DNA from: Sycon ciliatum
Taxonomy: Eukaryota > Porifera > Calcarea > Leucosolenida > Sycettidae
Length of the DNA: 64,000 nucleotides
Direction: 5' to 3'
Assembly (NCBI RefSeq): GCF_964019385.1
Contig: NC_088650.1
Coordinates: forward strand, 25,760,652 to 25,824,651
A model generated the notes under the pieces. The model was given only the letters and a program-made list of their open reading frames with translations. It had not been told where the DNA came from and ran no database searches. Numbering within the stretch: the stretch's first letter is position 1; the number at the start of each line of letters is the position of its first letter. Of the stretch, positions 1 to 58,200 are shown piece by piece. A program made the position numbers and the translations under genes.

Positions 1-154
1 TGCGTAGTGTTGTTGGCACAGATGCACAGATCTAGCATCCTAGATACACCGAAGCCAGATGGCTATTCCACTGTGTCACAAACGACTCGTCGCTCTGGCG
101 TGTTGTATTGTGTGGCATCACAGGTGCTGGCTTGCAACTCAACGCAAGACGTAC

Positions 155-425
155 ACGGTGATGTCATTTGCAATGCAACCTGTACACTGTGATGTCGCTT
201 GCAATGCAACACGCACACGGTGATGTGTCATTCGCAATGCAAATGTATTCGGTGATGTGTCATTCGCAATGCAACACGTCTACAGTGATGTCGTTTGCAA
301 CGCAACACGTACACGGTGGTGTGTCATTTGCAATGCAACGCGTAGACAGTGATGTCGTTTGCAATGGAACATGAATATGGTGATGTCATTTTGAATGCAA
401 AAAGTGTATGATGATGTCATTCGCA
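155..425. repeat. Minisatellite of about 31-bp units
   Basis: About nine degenerate units built on the core GTGATGTCATTYGCAATGCA, alternating with GTGATGTGTCATT variants. It lies in the presumed UNC79 intron after exon 25. The short open frames across it are by-products of the repeat. Confidence 0.85.
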
Positions 426-507
426 TGACCTCTACAGGCTTGAAAGAAACCCTGGAGCATGCGACCAAAACACCAAAGAAAGTGAGGAGAAAATGACGAG
501 AACCTAC

Positions 508-21394
<20,887 letters not shown>

Positions 21395-22360
21395 CTGAAG
21401 CAAGAATGGAACATTGCGTGAAATAGGCACAGGGGATAATAGAATAATGGGAGGAGGAAGAGGAGGAGCTGTTCGTTTACTAACAAAATACTAAAATAGC
21501 GTGTCAAACCAAGGTAGTGAGAAACATAAAAGTTACCAGCTGGTCATGGTAACTGCGAAAATAACATTAGGTTCCGCAGAGTTTGAGGCACTGAGTCCAA
21601 TGGTCTTCAGGGAATTTTCTAGAACCACCCCAACCGGTTTTCGACCGGTTGAAATTGTTGGCGACCGGTTGAAAAGTTACAAATCAGTTCCAACCGCCCG
21701 TACTTTTCTGTGGGTGAATGGAGCTGTGAATGGTCAAACGCTTTTTTCTGGACGGATACTTCCAGCGAAGCCGCGTGGGCTGGTACTAGGGTCCTCTGCT
21801 TATATCTTTGCTACACTCCAGCACCAAGAAATCTGTTAAATTGCTGTTGAGTGCCATATTTGGGTTGTATTTTGAAAAAAATTTCCGGGCCGACCCCCCC
21901 ACTCTTCATTGGACCGTAACCGGTTGGAAATTCGTCCTAGAATATACCCTGGTCTTGGTCAAAGGCAGCTATGACACATCGCTTGTCAGATACTCCCAAT
22001 AGGATTTGTTTGTGCATTACGCCGCTTTCCTGCTCGATTTGAGAACCACGGAGCCAAAAAATTCAGAACACATACGTAGTCTTCTGGGCACCGAATCGCC
22101 AGGCCATGGTCTGAAGCGCTTGATGTAACCAAGCCGTGCACCATGGTGCTGTACACTGTAGTATGCACAGTGTTGTGTGCCTAAAACAAGACTGGTAGCT
22201 GTACTGCTGAGCAGCATGCATAGAAGCCTGGTCTGTTACTCGGCTTCTGCAGAAAAATGACTGTAAACAATACGCTGTCCAATCAATCTCCACAGTTTCA
22301 AGTTTCACTTCGCTGCACAACGGCACCTACCACTCTTCACCTGACCACTGAAAAAGCATT
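21395..22360. other. Region upstream of UNC79, no gene seen
   Basis: Contains several ACCGGTT motifs (21628-21675 and 21917-21926) and no convincing exon. The UNC79 promoter or an upstream non-coding exon should lie here or further right, but no core promoter element could be assigned. Confidence 0.4.
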
Positions 22361-23198
22361 AGACGGGAAGTAAACCCAAAAATCAAAATTTCACCAGTTG
22401 TCTTCGGGGTGCTGAGTCGAATGGTTTTGGTCCGAGGAAGCTGAGACGCTCCCTTCCTCCTTTTTTCCCAATCGAACTCGCGCACTTCCACCGAAACTTG
22501 GTGACTGCGCCCTACTAGATGGGGATTTGTATGCAAAAAGTCACTAAAAGCGCCGTTTCGTTCTGGACAAGAACGGATGAGCACGATTGGTCCATATGTT
22601 GTAGTCTTTTGGACGCTGAGCCGACTGGTATTGGTCCGAAAAGGCTGCGACACAGCGTTCGGTCCTTATTCCCAATCGAACACGGTTGAGTAAGCGGTCA
22701 CGTGCTCATGCGTACACCAGTCACCTGGTCACCGTGCCTGCAGGCTACAACTTACAGCCTGTTTGAGCGCGTTCCTGTCACTCGAGTTGAACCTTTTAGT
22801 TGAACCTTGGTGTGAAAGTTGTAGCCTGCAGGCACGGTGACCAGGCGACTGGCGTATGCACGAGCACGTGACCGCTTACTCAACCGTGTTCGATTGGGAA
22901 TAAGGGCCGAACGCTGCATTGCAGCCTTTTCGGACCAAACCAGTCGACTCAGGGTCCACAAGACTACAACATATGGACCAATCGCGGTCATCCGTGCTTT
23001 TATAAGAACGGAACGGCGCTTTTAGTGACTTGCATACAAATCCCCATATAGTAGGGCGCAGTCACCCAGTTTCGGTGGAAGTGTGTGAGTTCGGTTGGGA
23101 ATAAAGGAGGAAGAGAGCGTCTTAGGCTTAGCTTCCTCGGACCAAGACTATTCGACTCAGCACCCCGAAAGACTACAACTGGTGAAAATTTGATTAAT
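22361..23198. mobile_element. Large foldback element, copy 3 (degenerate)
   Basis: Same arms as the two elements at 8679-10401 (GCTGAGTCGAATGGTTTTGG, CCCAATCGAAC, GGTCACGTGCTC), again as inverted repeats around a centre near 22800. It has more mismatches and lost ends: the left starts GGGAAGTAAACCC and the right ends GGTGAAAATTTGATT, with no clear TTAA pair. It is probably an older insertion. Confidence 0.8.
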
Positions 23199-24372
23199 AT
23201 TCAAAAGTGTAGAAGTTTCTGGAACCAAATAATCTACTCTGTGTGAAATTGCTATGTACTATGCTTTCTATGTGGCAAGCCTCGAACATGTCACAAAGGA
23301 ATATCAAATTTGAAAACACAAGTCAAACCTCCTTGCACTTGTGGCTTCAAATACAGTAGTTTGATATCCAAATCAAACCAACTGAATTCGAAGGGGTCAC
23401 TTGAAACCTTCAGTATTGAACTGGATTTCGAACACACAATTGTTGGTAGTTACTAAGCGCTTAGGACGAAATAATGCAGTGCTCTTCTGATCGCCGTGAA
23501 GCTGCGGCATCAAATTCTACACAACAAGTGCTTGCATATCTCTGGGCTGGTACGATCAGTTCAAGACGTACCAATTTCTAATTTCGATATGGTTCAACGC
23601 AGTGTCACAGCAATTCATGCACAATTCCTTCCACAAGTAAGGACCTAAAGAACTGAACTCCCGCAGATCTTTGAGCATTCCGTCGGACGAGAAACTAACA
23701 CTTTCCACTGCCCTTTTCATCACAAAATGATAACCCACCTGAACAGGTGAGGCCATAATTAGGAAATACTAAGTTGTCCAGAATCCAGACTGCAAGCCAT
23801 GGCCGAAGAAACGTAGCATTAAACCAACGCAGTCCACATCCCTTCGTTCTCACATCCCAGAGAAAAGGAAATAAGCACTCTATCCCAATGGCATCAATAT
23901 ATGAGTACTGAACATTCAAGATCTTGAATAATTTACTTCCAATATCAAGGAAGGCAAAACACAAACTTTGGATGTAGTTTGGTAAAAGGTTCAGATTTCC
24001 GCCCCAGAACACAGCACAGATCACGATACAGACGCCATTCAAGCTGTCGCTAGTGCCAAGCAGCGTAGCGCACTTCATGAGTACACACACCCATCCCTAG
24101 CCCTGATCCGGCCGGCCTAGCTAGCCTGCTGGCCGGCGCCCTTGTTTGTTCGGCCAACGCTACTCGCTAGCTAGCTTCGCGGTTGTAAATCTACCGGTAA
24201 ATCTACCGGTACGGCTCGTAGATCTACCATCGCCGCAACCTCCCGCATCGGCATCAGGTCAGGCCGGAAGTCCCTTTTTTGCAGAATGAGTCGGGCGCCC
24301 TGAGTTATAAAACAACTACTCTGGGTCCGCGAATGTGTACTCAGTGTAGGGAGGTTCTCGTAGTCTACCACT
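23199..24372. other. Unassigned sequence
   Basis: A 131-codon open frame on the minus strand (23695-24090) contains hydrophobic and cysteine residues but resembles nothing I know and has no clear splice partners. The stretch 24107-24230 is rich in GGCCGG and ATCTACCGGT repeats. Confidence 0.35.
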
Positions 24373-24409
24373 CAGGGAGTCGTAAAATACCGTATTTTAC
24401 GACTCCCTG
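24373..24409. repeat. 37-base near-perfect palindrome
   Basis: CAGGGAGTCGTAAAATAC at 373-390, one C, and its exact complement at 392-409: 18-bp arms with a 1-base spacer. The outer nine bases of the arms recur as a hairpin at 31065-31090. Confidence 0.9.
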
Positions 24410-24540
24410 CCACCACTACACTTCCACTTGCACTCCCGGTACGGATCCTGATATCGCGGCGATCTACTCAGCTCATCATGCGTGGCTTGAAATTCCCATG
24501 ATTGGGAGGGCTACTTCAGAAGCCTTCGAAGACATTCCTT

Positions 24541-25980
24541 GTTGTGAAGTCTGAGTGTCGGGCGGAGGCAGAGCGAGCCTTCGCAGGGTCTGGCATCAAG
24601 ATAGCTGGTGAGGGTGACAACTTGGTTCACAAGTCGGGACAACTTGAAGGCATTTGCCTATGATTTGGGCGCTGCTATCGGCTCAGAGGAGTTTGTCTCT
24701 GCCTATCTGGAGGCAAAAGTTCAAGCATGGACCAACCAGATTGAGCGACTTGCCAACGTAGCAGCTACACATCCTCACGCTGCATTTGCTGCTTTCGTCT
24801 TCGGTTTGCGTCACCGGTGGACATTCCTCCAACGCACAATGCCTACTGTTGGTGATCACATGCAGCCTCTACAGGATGCTATTCGCAGCCGTCTACTGCC
24901 AGCTCTGACCAAGCATGAAGTGAGCGAGCTGGAGATGGAGATGGTGGCTCTGCCTGCTCGACATGGAGGCTTGTCTTTCGACAACCCTGTTGAGGACTCT
25001 CCACGCAAGCACACTGCGTCTTTAGAGTGCACCACTCACCTCCCAGCTCAGATTGCTACCGGCGGATCGGAGTTGCTGGAGAGTATTCGGCTGGACCAGG
25101 CAACCAAATCGGCGGTGCGGATTCGCCACCGCGCAGTACTGGACGCAACAGCTACCGCTATCCTAGACCGCCTGCCGCAGCCACAACAGCAAGCAATGTC
25201 TTTGGCACGCGAGAAGGGCGGGTCCAGTACCCTGACCACCGTCCCTATAGCTGAGCACGGTTTCAGCTTTGATGTGAAAGCTGACTTTCACGACCATATC
25301 CGGCTCCGGTACTGTTGGCCCCTGGACAACCTGCCAGCATCCTATCCCTGTGGCTCAAGGTTTTCAGTCGACCATGCCCAAATTTGCAAGCTGTCGGGGT
25401 TCATCGACATGCGACACAATAATCCCACTGACTTCCTCGCATCGTGATGAAAGAGTTCCATCGTGATGTCGAGCATTGCAGCCCCTAACTGGCGGCACCT
25501 TTCACCATTGGCCCAGCCAACACTGATCCTGATGCCCGTGCCGACCTGCGGGTGAAGGGATTCTGGACTGATAGCCGCAACGCATTCTTCGGTACACGGG
25601 TGTTTTATCTACACGCATTAAGCTATCGTGCTAAGTCCCTCCCCTCCCTCTACCGAAGGTTTGAACGCAAGAAGAAGCGTGCTTACGGTGAACGTGTCAA
25701 TGAAGTCGAGCATGGCTCCTTCACACCGTTAGTGTTCTCCTCCTGTGGTGGCATGGGCCCAGAAACAGCCGTGGTGATCAAGAGGCTGGCGCACGGCTTG
25801 GCTACCAAACGCAACGCTGCCTATAGCCGGGTTGTAGCTTGGTTGCGGTGCTGCTTGGCATTTTCTCTTGCCAGGTCTGCCATCCGTTGCATCCACGGAT
25901 CACGCTCTGTTCGCCGTCGTCACTTCGACCTCGCGCCTGTCGACCTCGTCCAGGCTGAGGCGCATCGGGCTCGACATTAG
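24541..25980 (+). pseudogene. Decayed reverse-transcriptase-type retroelement, C-terminal part
   Basis: Two open stretches in different frames (24608-25447 and 25552-25980) resemble the region downstream of the polymerase in a non-LTR-type retroelement family common in marine invertebrates. Characteristic blocks are HLGAAIG-like DLGAAIGSEEF, HAAFAAFVFGLRHRWTFLQR, ALPARHGGLSF, FSVDHAQICKLSGF, RAYGERVNEVEHGSFTPLVF and LARSAIRCIHGSR. The first frame is shifted again near 24650, where FAGSGIKIAGEG precedes it in another frame. The catalytic YxDD domain is missing, so this is a 5'-truncated, frameshifted copy. AATAAAATA near 26084 may be its 3' end. The family name is not certain. Confidence 0.75.
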
Positions 25981-26123
25981 ACTGTATTCACAGCCATATA
26001 ATCTCCTTTCTTCCTGTTGTGTAATTACTATCCGGCGTGTATTTGCCGCCATATTGCCAGGTGCGTGTTTATCACCATAATTATGAATAAAATACTCAGG
26101 GGTACATACCCCCCCCCCCCCCG

Positions 26124-28685
26124 CCTACACACAGTGGTAGCATATGAAATCCAACTTCCAGCAGAAGCGCGCGCTCATTTTTTTGTGTGACAAAAGAGTG
26201 GTAATATTGAAACTCGTCCAAAAGGTGGCCGGTTGACCCAAGTGACATGATACAAACAGAAACGTGCTCATTGCACAGCCTACATCATACATGTAGCCAC
26301 ACATACATACATGTATACTAGTAGTCAGTATCATACGACTCGAGCTCATGTTGTAGATGTTAACCATGAAGTCGCGAATCACCCTGATATGGCAGCTCAC
26401 CTCCAACTCAGCTCAGACGACTCCAACATGATTAGCAGTCGGCATCGTACTTCAGTATTGTACGGGCTTCTCTAGGCAATGATATCACTGTCTACATGAT
26501 TGTATAGGCATAGGCATACATCTGTGGCCTAAAGCGTCATGCCAGGACATAACGTGCGGTAGTACCCAGCTTTCCTTTCTGCTAGCATAGCAGTGCCTGT
26601 GCCTGTGCATGTTCTGCACGACTATCACCATGATCACTAGCTGGCCATAAATAATAAAAACGCGAAGTACAATTTGCGACTCATCATGCCCAGCCACGTG
26701 CATATCGGAATTACATTGTAGTTCTCCTCCTGTTCGCTCACTATTGAGTATTGTACAGTCATGTAGCTTGGTCAGGGTCCACTGGTTTGGGGGACATGCT
26801 GTACGGTTACGGGTATGTACCAGGGAGATGGGTTACGCTTATCTCCAATCCCAGACCGCAGCATCTCGTGCCAACAGGAGGATCTAGGACAGTCATGTCA
26901 GTTGCGGATGTCTGCAGCACGTGATATGCCTGCATATTCGTGACTTTGACAGATTGCAATGGAAAAATGCACAGGCAGGCATACAAGGGCTAGTTCAATA
27001 GTCAGCTGGCCAGAACCCAGCCCTGTGGAAGCTTGACACGGTTGTACTGTTATCGGAGAGCGTTGAAATAATAATAATTCCAAAAGAGTAAGCTAATCCC
27101 TTTACACGCTTCCGCAACTTTCGAATTCAGTTCGGAGAATGCTAGCGGCCTCTACCCAGCATGTATCACTTTGAGCGTCTCTAGCGTGTTGTGTAAGATA
27201 CAATGAAAAATTCATGTAACTGTGTGGCAAATTGCCAGGGTGTGGAGATGTCTACTCGATCAGGTTTTATGCTTCACGGAATCCACAGATACTAGTAGCC
27301 TTCAAGACTGCTTCTTACTCACGATGATGGTGTATGCCAGAACCTTCGTGATCCTTTGGAAATGTGAATGCAACGTCGTACATTTCTTAATCCATTGCTT
27401 GGCAGCAGTGATGGGTGCCGAGGTGATATTGCCAGAATCAATGTGGGCTGTTACTGTCCTTCCATCTTCTTCACATCACTGGCTTCACTGCACCTGCACA
27501 CAATGACCTGAGTAACCAACTTGGGTATCCATTTCCAGGTCTCAGGGGCAGTGCTTCGAACCACATTCAAACCACGCCAACAACACGTACTTTAATAGGT
27601 AGCCAACAACACGTACTTTAATAGATGGCCACTGAGTCTGAAAATACCTACCGGTATACAAGCCTACCCCTGACTGAGCTCAGCATTATTAGTTGTCTGA
27701 TGATTGCCGAAGGGCATCAAACCAGTGGTAGCAACTAGCAACGAGTGGGAACAGTGATACTGTGTAGCGCGTGTGTGCATGTGGAGTCAGAAACACATGA
27801 TTGGATCTTGGTGGTTAGACGCATGTTGCGTACTATATACTGGTACAGTACATGGCGATGCATTATTATGGTGACGAAAGATGTAGTTGAGTTCATCCAC
27901 TGAAAACGTACTTCCACTGTGTCCAGAAATACAGTATAACGATAAGAGAGTAATTTCGTCTACTAGAATCTGCGTCACCGAGGTAATTTTTTTAAAGTTC
28001 AAAGCACACGATCCTACTGGTAATGTGGGGTAACAGTAAAGTGGGACAGAAGACTAGGACAAACAGACAAAAGGGGTAGGACAAAAGGGGTAGGACATGT
28101 AAAAGCAAGGTGCAGGTGAGGCGAGTCCAGCTAGTCCGATCAGAAGTTGTAAACAGGACACTTGATCGGACTCCGGAGCTGTTTACCGTCTGCTGGCGAG
28201 TATACTGGTCTCTGGTTACAGTCAGGAGCACTGTTTCCATACACTGTTTCCTCTGCTTAGCGATGATGTGCTGTCATCATCATACCTGGTAAGCTATCAA
28301 GCAAGGCCTTCACATAGCATAATCTTCAACTGCAGAGTCACGATCGGTGACGTCGTGTGTGCAGCGACCTCTTCGTCCCATCCCCATGTCAGCCCAGTAG
28401 TGGCACGAGAGAGCGGAGCAATGCATGCCCAGCGCCACCTGTCGCAGACCTCTCTCAATCCTCCGTTACACCTCGCCGGGAGTTGGGAGGCAGCGCCTAC
28501 ACGCCTGCGCGGGGGCATCAGCAATAATCGCCTTCAGAGTTCAGTCTCGGACGAAGAAATCCGCAGTTAGTCGGAGCGTGGTGCTTTCATTGACTGCCGG
28601 CGACATTTCTGACTCTGTGTCCTCCGTGGGGGAAACTAGTCAACCAGCTTCGCTTGGACGACCTTCGTCCTCAGCGCCCGCCAGA
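26124..28685. other. Intergenic region before the C1q gene
   Basis: A poly-C tract ends at 26122. Small direct duplications lie at about 27571-27625 (AACAACACGTACTTTAATAG twice) and 28065-28096. No exon with recognisable similarity was found. The 5' untranslated region and promoter of the downstream gene are presumably in the last few hundred bases. Confidence 0.4.
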
Positions 28686-55043
<26,358 letters not shown>

Positions 55044-55414
55044 GTAGGTGGTTTTGCAACCGGCACCGTGCCGGTACTAGTACATCCATCGATAGAATAT
55101 GAAATGCATTATGCTGCGACGAAACCTTGCAATCACTGTATTTTGCACGGCTAATTGCACTAAGAAGCCGATATAGATTTGCCCTTTATTATGCTTAACT
55201 GGTTACATAGACCTCCATCTTCCACCCAGAATTATTGAGTACTTCTTTATGGGGGGTAAATCAGTCTCCAGTGACCAATCTAGAGTGCACGAAAAGCTGT
55301 GCTAGACAAACAAGTATTCACCACAGGTCAGAATGTATGATCATTAATGGTCTCTCAAGACAGGTGATAGTTATTTTCTGTTAGAGTGAAGCCTGGTACA
55401 GGGTTTGCTGTACG

Positions 55415-55614
55415 NNNNNNNNNNNNNNNNNNNNNNNNNNNNNNNNNNNNNNNNNNNNNNNNNNNNNNNNNNNNNNNNNNNNNNNNNNNNNNNNNNNNNN
55501 NNNNNNNNNNNNNNNNNNNNNNNNNNNNNNNNNNNNNNNNNNNNNNNNNNNNNNNNNNNNNNNNNNNNNNNNNNNNNNNNNNNNNNNNNNNNNNNNNNNN
55601 NNNNNNNNNNNNNN
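55415..55614. other. Assembly gap of 200 N
   Basis: Exactly 200 unknown bases, a nominal-length scaffold gap. It sits between exon 30 of the C1q gene and the hammerhead repeat array, which probably caused it. Confidence 0.98.
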
Positions 55615-56171
55615 AAAGGAAAGGCCAGCCGGCTCCGGATAAGCGAGATATTATTATTATTATTATTGTGGAAGAGAAAAAGACATATGGATACGAGTTA
55701 AGAGTAACTCTCCATCACTGTAACATGATACTATATACAGTCAGAAAGTGCAATAACTAGGCACAAAACTGACAGAGTACTGAAACATTCGACGTCCTGA
55801 CACCTAGCTTCAACACATCTCCGTAGCGCTAACCGACAGCCTTCCAACTTGGAAGGTTCAAGGTTATGGAAAAGACCAAAGAGGGGAAGGCAAGCGCAAC
55901 GAAAACGAGCAAAAGCTACAGTCCCAACGGAACAAAGAATGTCGATTGTTACTGGACGATGACGAGACCAGTACGATATTTGACAAAGCGGTCTAACTAC
56001 AATTCGAAGCAGCAAAGCAGCACACCACCCAACTTGGGTGGGTCATAAATATCAAAGATAAGTAAAGAAAGGGAAGCTTTGCGAAAACGAATTGTACAAG
56101 CCGAAAGCCAAACTCCTACAGTACTCCTCATGCATGACATTGTGATGGACTAGTTGACTACAAAACAAGTT

Positions 56172-56235
56172 GTTTCACACGACGTACGTTTCGCCGTATG
56201 GTTCGTGACGGCTCATCAGGTGTGCAATTTGAAAC
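56172..56235 (-). ncRNA. Hammerhead ribozyme, unit 1
   Basis: Sequence as described for the plus-strand copy at 57570-57633, here on the minus strand. Stem I is CACAC/GUGUG plus GUUU/AAAC around an internal loop, the core is CUGAUGA and GAAA, and stem II is GCCGU/ACGGC. Predicted cleavage falls between plus positions 56181 and 56180, after GUC. Confidence 0.85.
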
Positions 56236-56763
56236 TCGGATGTTGAGCCATAAATAAATGTGGAAGAGAAAAAGACATATGGATACGAGTTAAGAGTAAC
56301 TCTCCATCACTGTAACATGATACTATATACAGTCAGAAAGTGCAATAACTAGGCACAAAACTGACAGAGTACTGAAACATTCGACGTCCTGACACCTAGC
56401 TTCAACACATCTCCGTAGCGCTAACCGACAGCCTTCCAACTTGGAAGGTTCAAGGTTATGGAAAAGACCAAAGAGGGGAAGGCAAGCGCAACGAAAACGA
56501 GCAAAAGCTACAGTCCCAACGGAACAAAGAATGTCGATTGTTACTGGACGATGACGAGACCAGTACGATATTTGACAAAGCGGTCTAACTACAATTCGAA
56601 GCAGCAAAGCAGCACACCACCCAACTTGGGTGGGTCATAAATATCAAAGATAAGTAAAGAAAGGGAAGCTTTGCGAAAACGAATTGTACAAGCCGAAAGC
56701 CAAACTCCTACAGTACTCCTCATGCATGACATTGTGATGGACTAGTTGACTACAAAACAAGTT

Positions 56764-56827
56764 GTTTCACACGACGTACGTTTCGCCGTATGGTTCGTGA
56801 CGGCTCATCAGGTGTGCAATTTGAAAC
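56764..56827 (-). ncRNA. Hammerhead ribozyme, unit 2
   Basis: Identical to the unit 1 motif and exactly 592 bases away, so cleavage at both sites would release a 592-nt monomer. Same strand as unit 1. Confidence 0.85.
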
Positions 56828-57364
56828 TCGGATGTTGAGCCATAAATAAATGTGGAAGAGAAAAAGACATATGGATACGAGTTAAGAGTAACTCTCCATC
56901 ACTGTAACATGATACTACTTCAAGTATATACAGTCAGAAAGTGCAATAACTAGGCACAAAACTGACAGAGTACTGAAACATTCGACGTCCTGACACCTAG
57001 CTTCAACACATCTCCGTAGCGCTAACCGACAGCCTTCCAACTTGGAAGGTTCAAGGTTATGGAAAAGACCAAAGAGGGGAAGGCAAGCGCAACGAAAACG
57101 AGCAAAAGCTACAGTCCCAACGGAACAAAGAATGTCGATTGTTACTGGACGATGACGAGACCAGTACGATATTTGACAAAGCGGTCTAACTACAATTCGA
57201 AGCAGCAAAGCAGCACACCACCCAACTTGGGTGGGTCATAAATATCAAAGATAAGTAAAGAAAGGGAAGCTTTGCGAAAACGAATTGTACAAGCCGAAAG
57301 CCAAACTCCTACAGTACTCCTCATGCATGACATTGTGATGGACTAGTTGACTACAAAACAAGTT

Positions 57365-57428
57365 GTTTCACACGACGTACGTTTCGCCGTATGGTTCGTG
57401 ACGGCTCATCAGGTGTGCAATTTGAAAC
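57365..57428 (-). ncRNA. Hammerhead ribozyme, unit 3
   Basis: Identical motif, 601 bases from unit 2; the extra 9 bases lie outside the ribozyme. Confidence 0.85.
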
Positions 57429-57569
57429 TCGGATGTTGAGCCATAAATAAATGTGGAAGAGAAAAAGACATATGGATACGAGTTAAGAGTAACTCTCCAT
57501 CACTGTAACATGATACTCGTATCCATATGTCTTTTTCTCTTCCACATTTATTTATGGCTCAACATCCGA

Positions 57570-57633
57570 GTTTCAAATTGCACACCTGATGAGCCGTCAC
57601 GAACCATACGGCGAAACGTACGTCGTGTGAAAC
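57570..57633 (+). ncRNA. Hammerhead ribozyme, inverted unit
   Basis: 5' to 3': GUUU (570-573), a 7-nt internal-loop strand, CACAC (581-585), CUGAUGA (586-592), GCCGU (593-597), a 10-nt loop, ACGGC (608-612), GAAA (613-616), palindromic ACGUACGU for a short stem III (616-623) ending in the cleavage triplet GUC (622-624), then GUGUG (625-629) and AAAC (630-633). Stem I closes perfectly on both sides, stem II has 5 pairs, and all core bases are present. Stem III can only form 2-3 pairs alone but 8 as a dimer, as in known short-stem-III hammerheads of retroelements. Confidence 0.88.
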
Positions 57634-58168
57634 AACTTGTTTTGTAGTCAACTAGTCCATCACAATGTCATGCATGAGGAGTACTGTAGGAGTTTGGCTT
57701 TCGGCTTGTACAATTCGTTTTCGCAAAGCTTCCCTTTCTTTACTTATCTTTGATATTTATGACCCACCCAAGTTGGGTGGTGTGCTGCTTTGCTGCTTCG
57801 AATTGTAGTTAGACCGCTTTGTCAAATATCGTACTGGTCTCGTCATCGTCCAGTAACAATCGACATTCTTTGTTCCGTTGGGACTGTAGCTTTTGCTCGT
57901 TTTCGTTGCGCTTGCCTTCCCCTCTTTGGTCTTTTCCATAACCTTGAACCTTCCAAGTTGGAAGGCTGTCGGTTAGCGCTACGGAGATGTGTTGAAGCTA
58001 GGTGTCAGGACGTCGAATGTTTCAGTACTCTGTCAGTTTTGTGCCTAGTTATTGCACTTTCTGACTGTATATAGTATCATGTTACAGTGATGGAGAGTTA
58101 CTCTTAACTCGTATCCATATGTCTTTTTCTCTTCCACATTTATTTATGGCTCAACATCCGAGTTTCAA

Positions 58169-58199
<31 letters not shown>

Positions 58200-58200
<1 letters not shown>

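Larger units (their letters stand above)
55667..58171. repeat. Array of 592-bp hammerhead-ribozyme units (three direct, one inverted)
   Basis: Direct units start at 55667, 56259 and 56851 (spacing 592 and 592), with a truncated fourth start at 57452-57517. An inverted full unit then runs 57547-58138 with short partial ends. Copies look identical apart from a 9-base insertion in the third. Each contains one hammerhead motif. (ATT)n tracts flank the array at 55650-55667 and 58171-58200. The 94-codon and 60-codon frames in each unit match no known protein. The layout fits a retrozyme or a Penelope-like terminal repeat; no tyrosine or reverse-transcriptase frame is present. Confidence 0.88.

Noticed and set aside
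25048..25254. Alternative frames overlapping the retroelement
   Set aside because: Shadow frames of the 24608-25447 reading frame.
27697..27727. CTGATGA followed by a small hairpin, as a further hammerhead
   Set aside because: The GAAA box is CAAA and no stem I pairs across it.
28425..28685. In-frame N-terminal extension of the C1q-like gene
   Set aside because: It would bury the signal peptide after 87 low-complexity residues; the internal Met at 28686 is the better start.
55731..58074. 94-codon and 60-codon frames repeated in each 592-bp unit
   Set aside because: They are identical only because the units are identical, with no known protein similarity; the conserved feature is the ribozyme.
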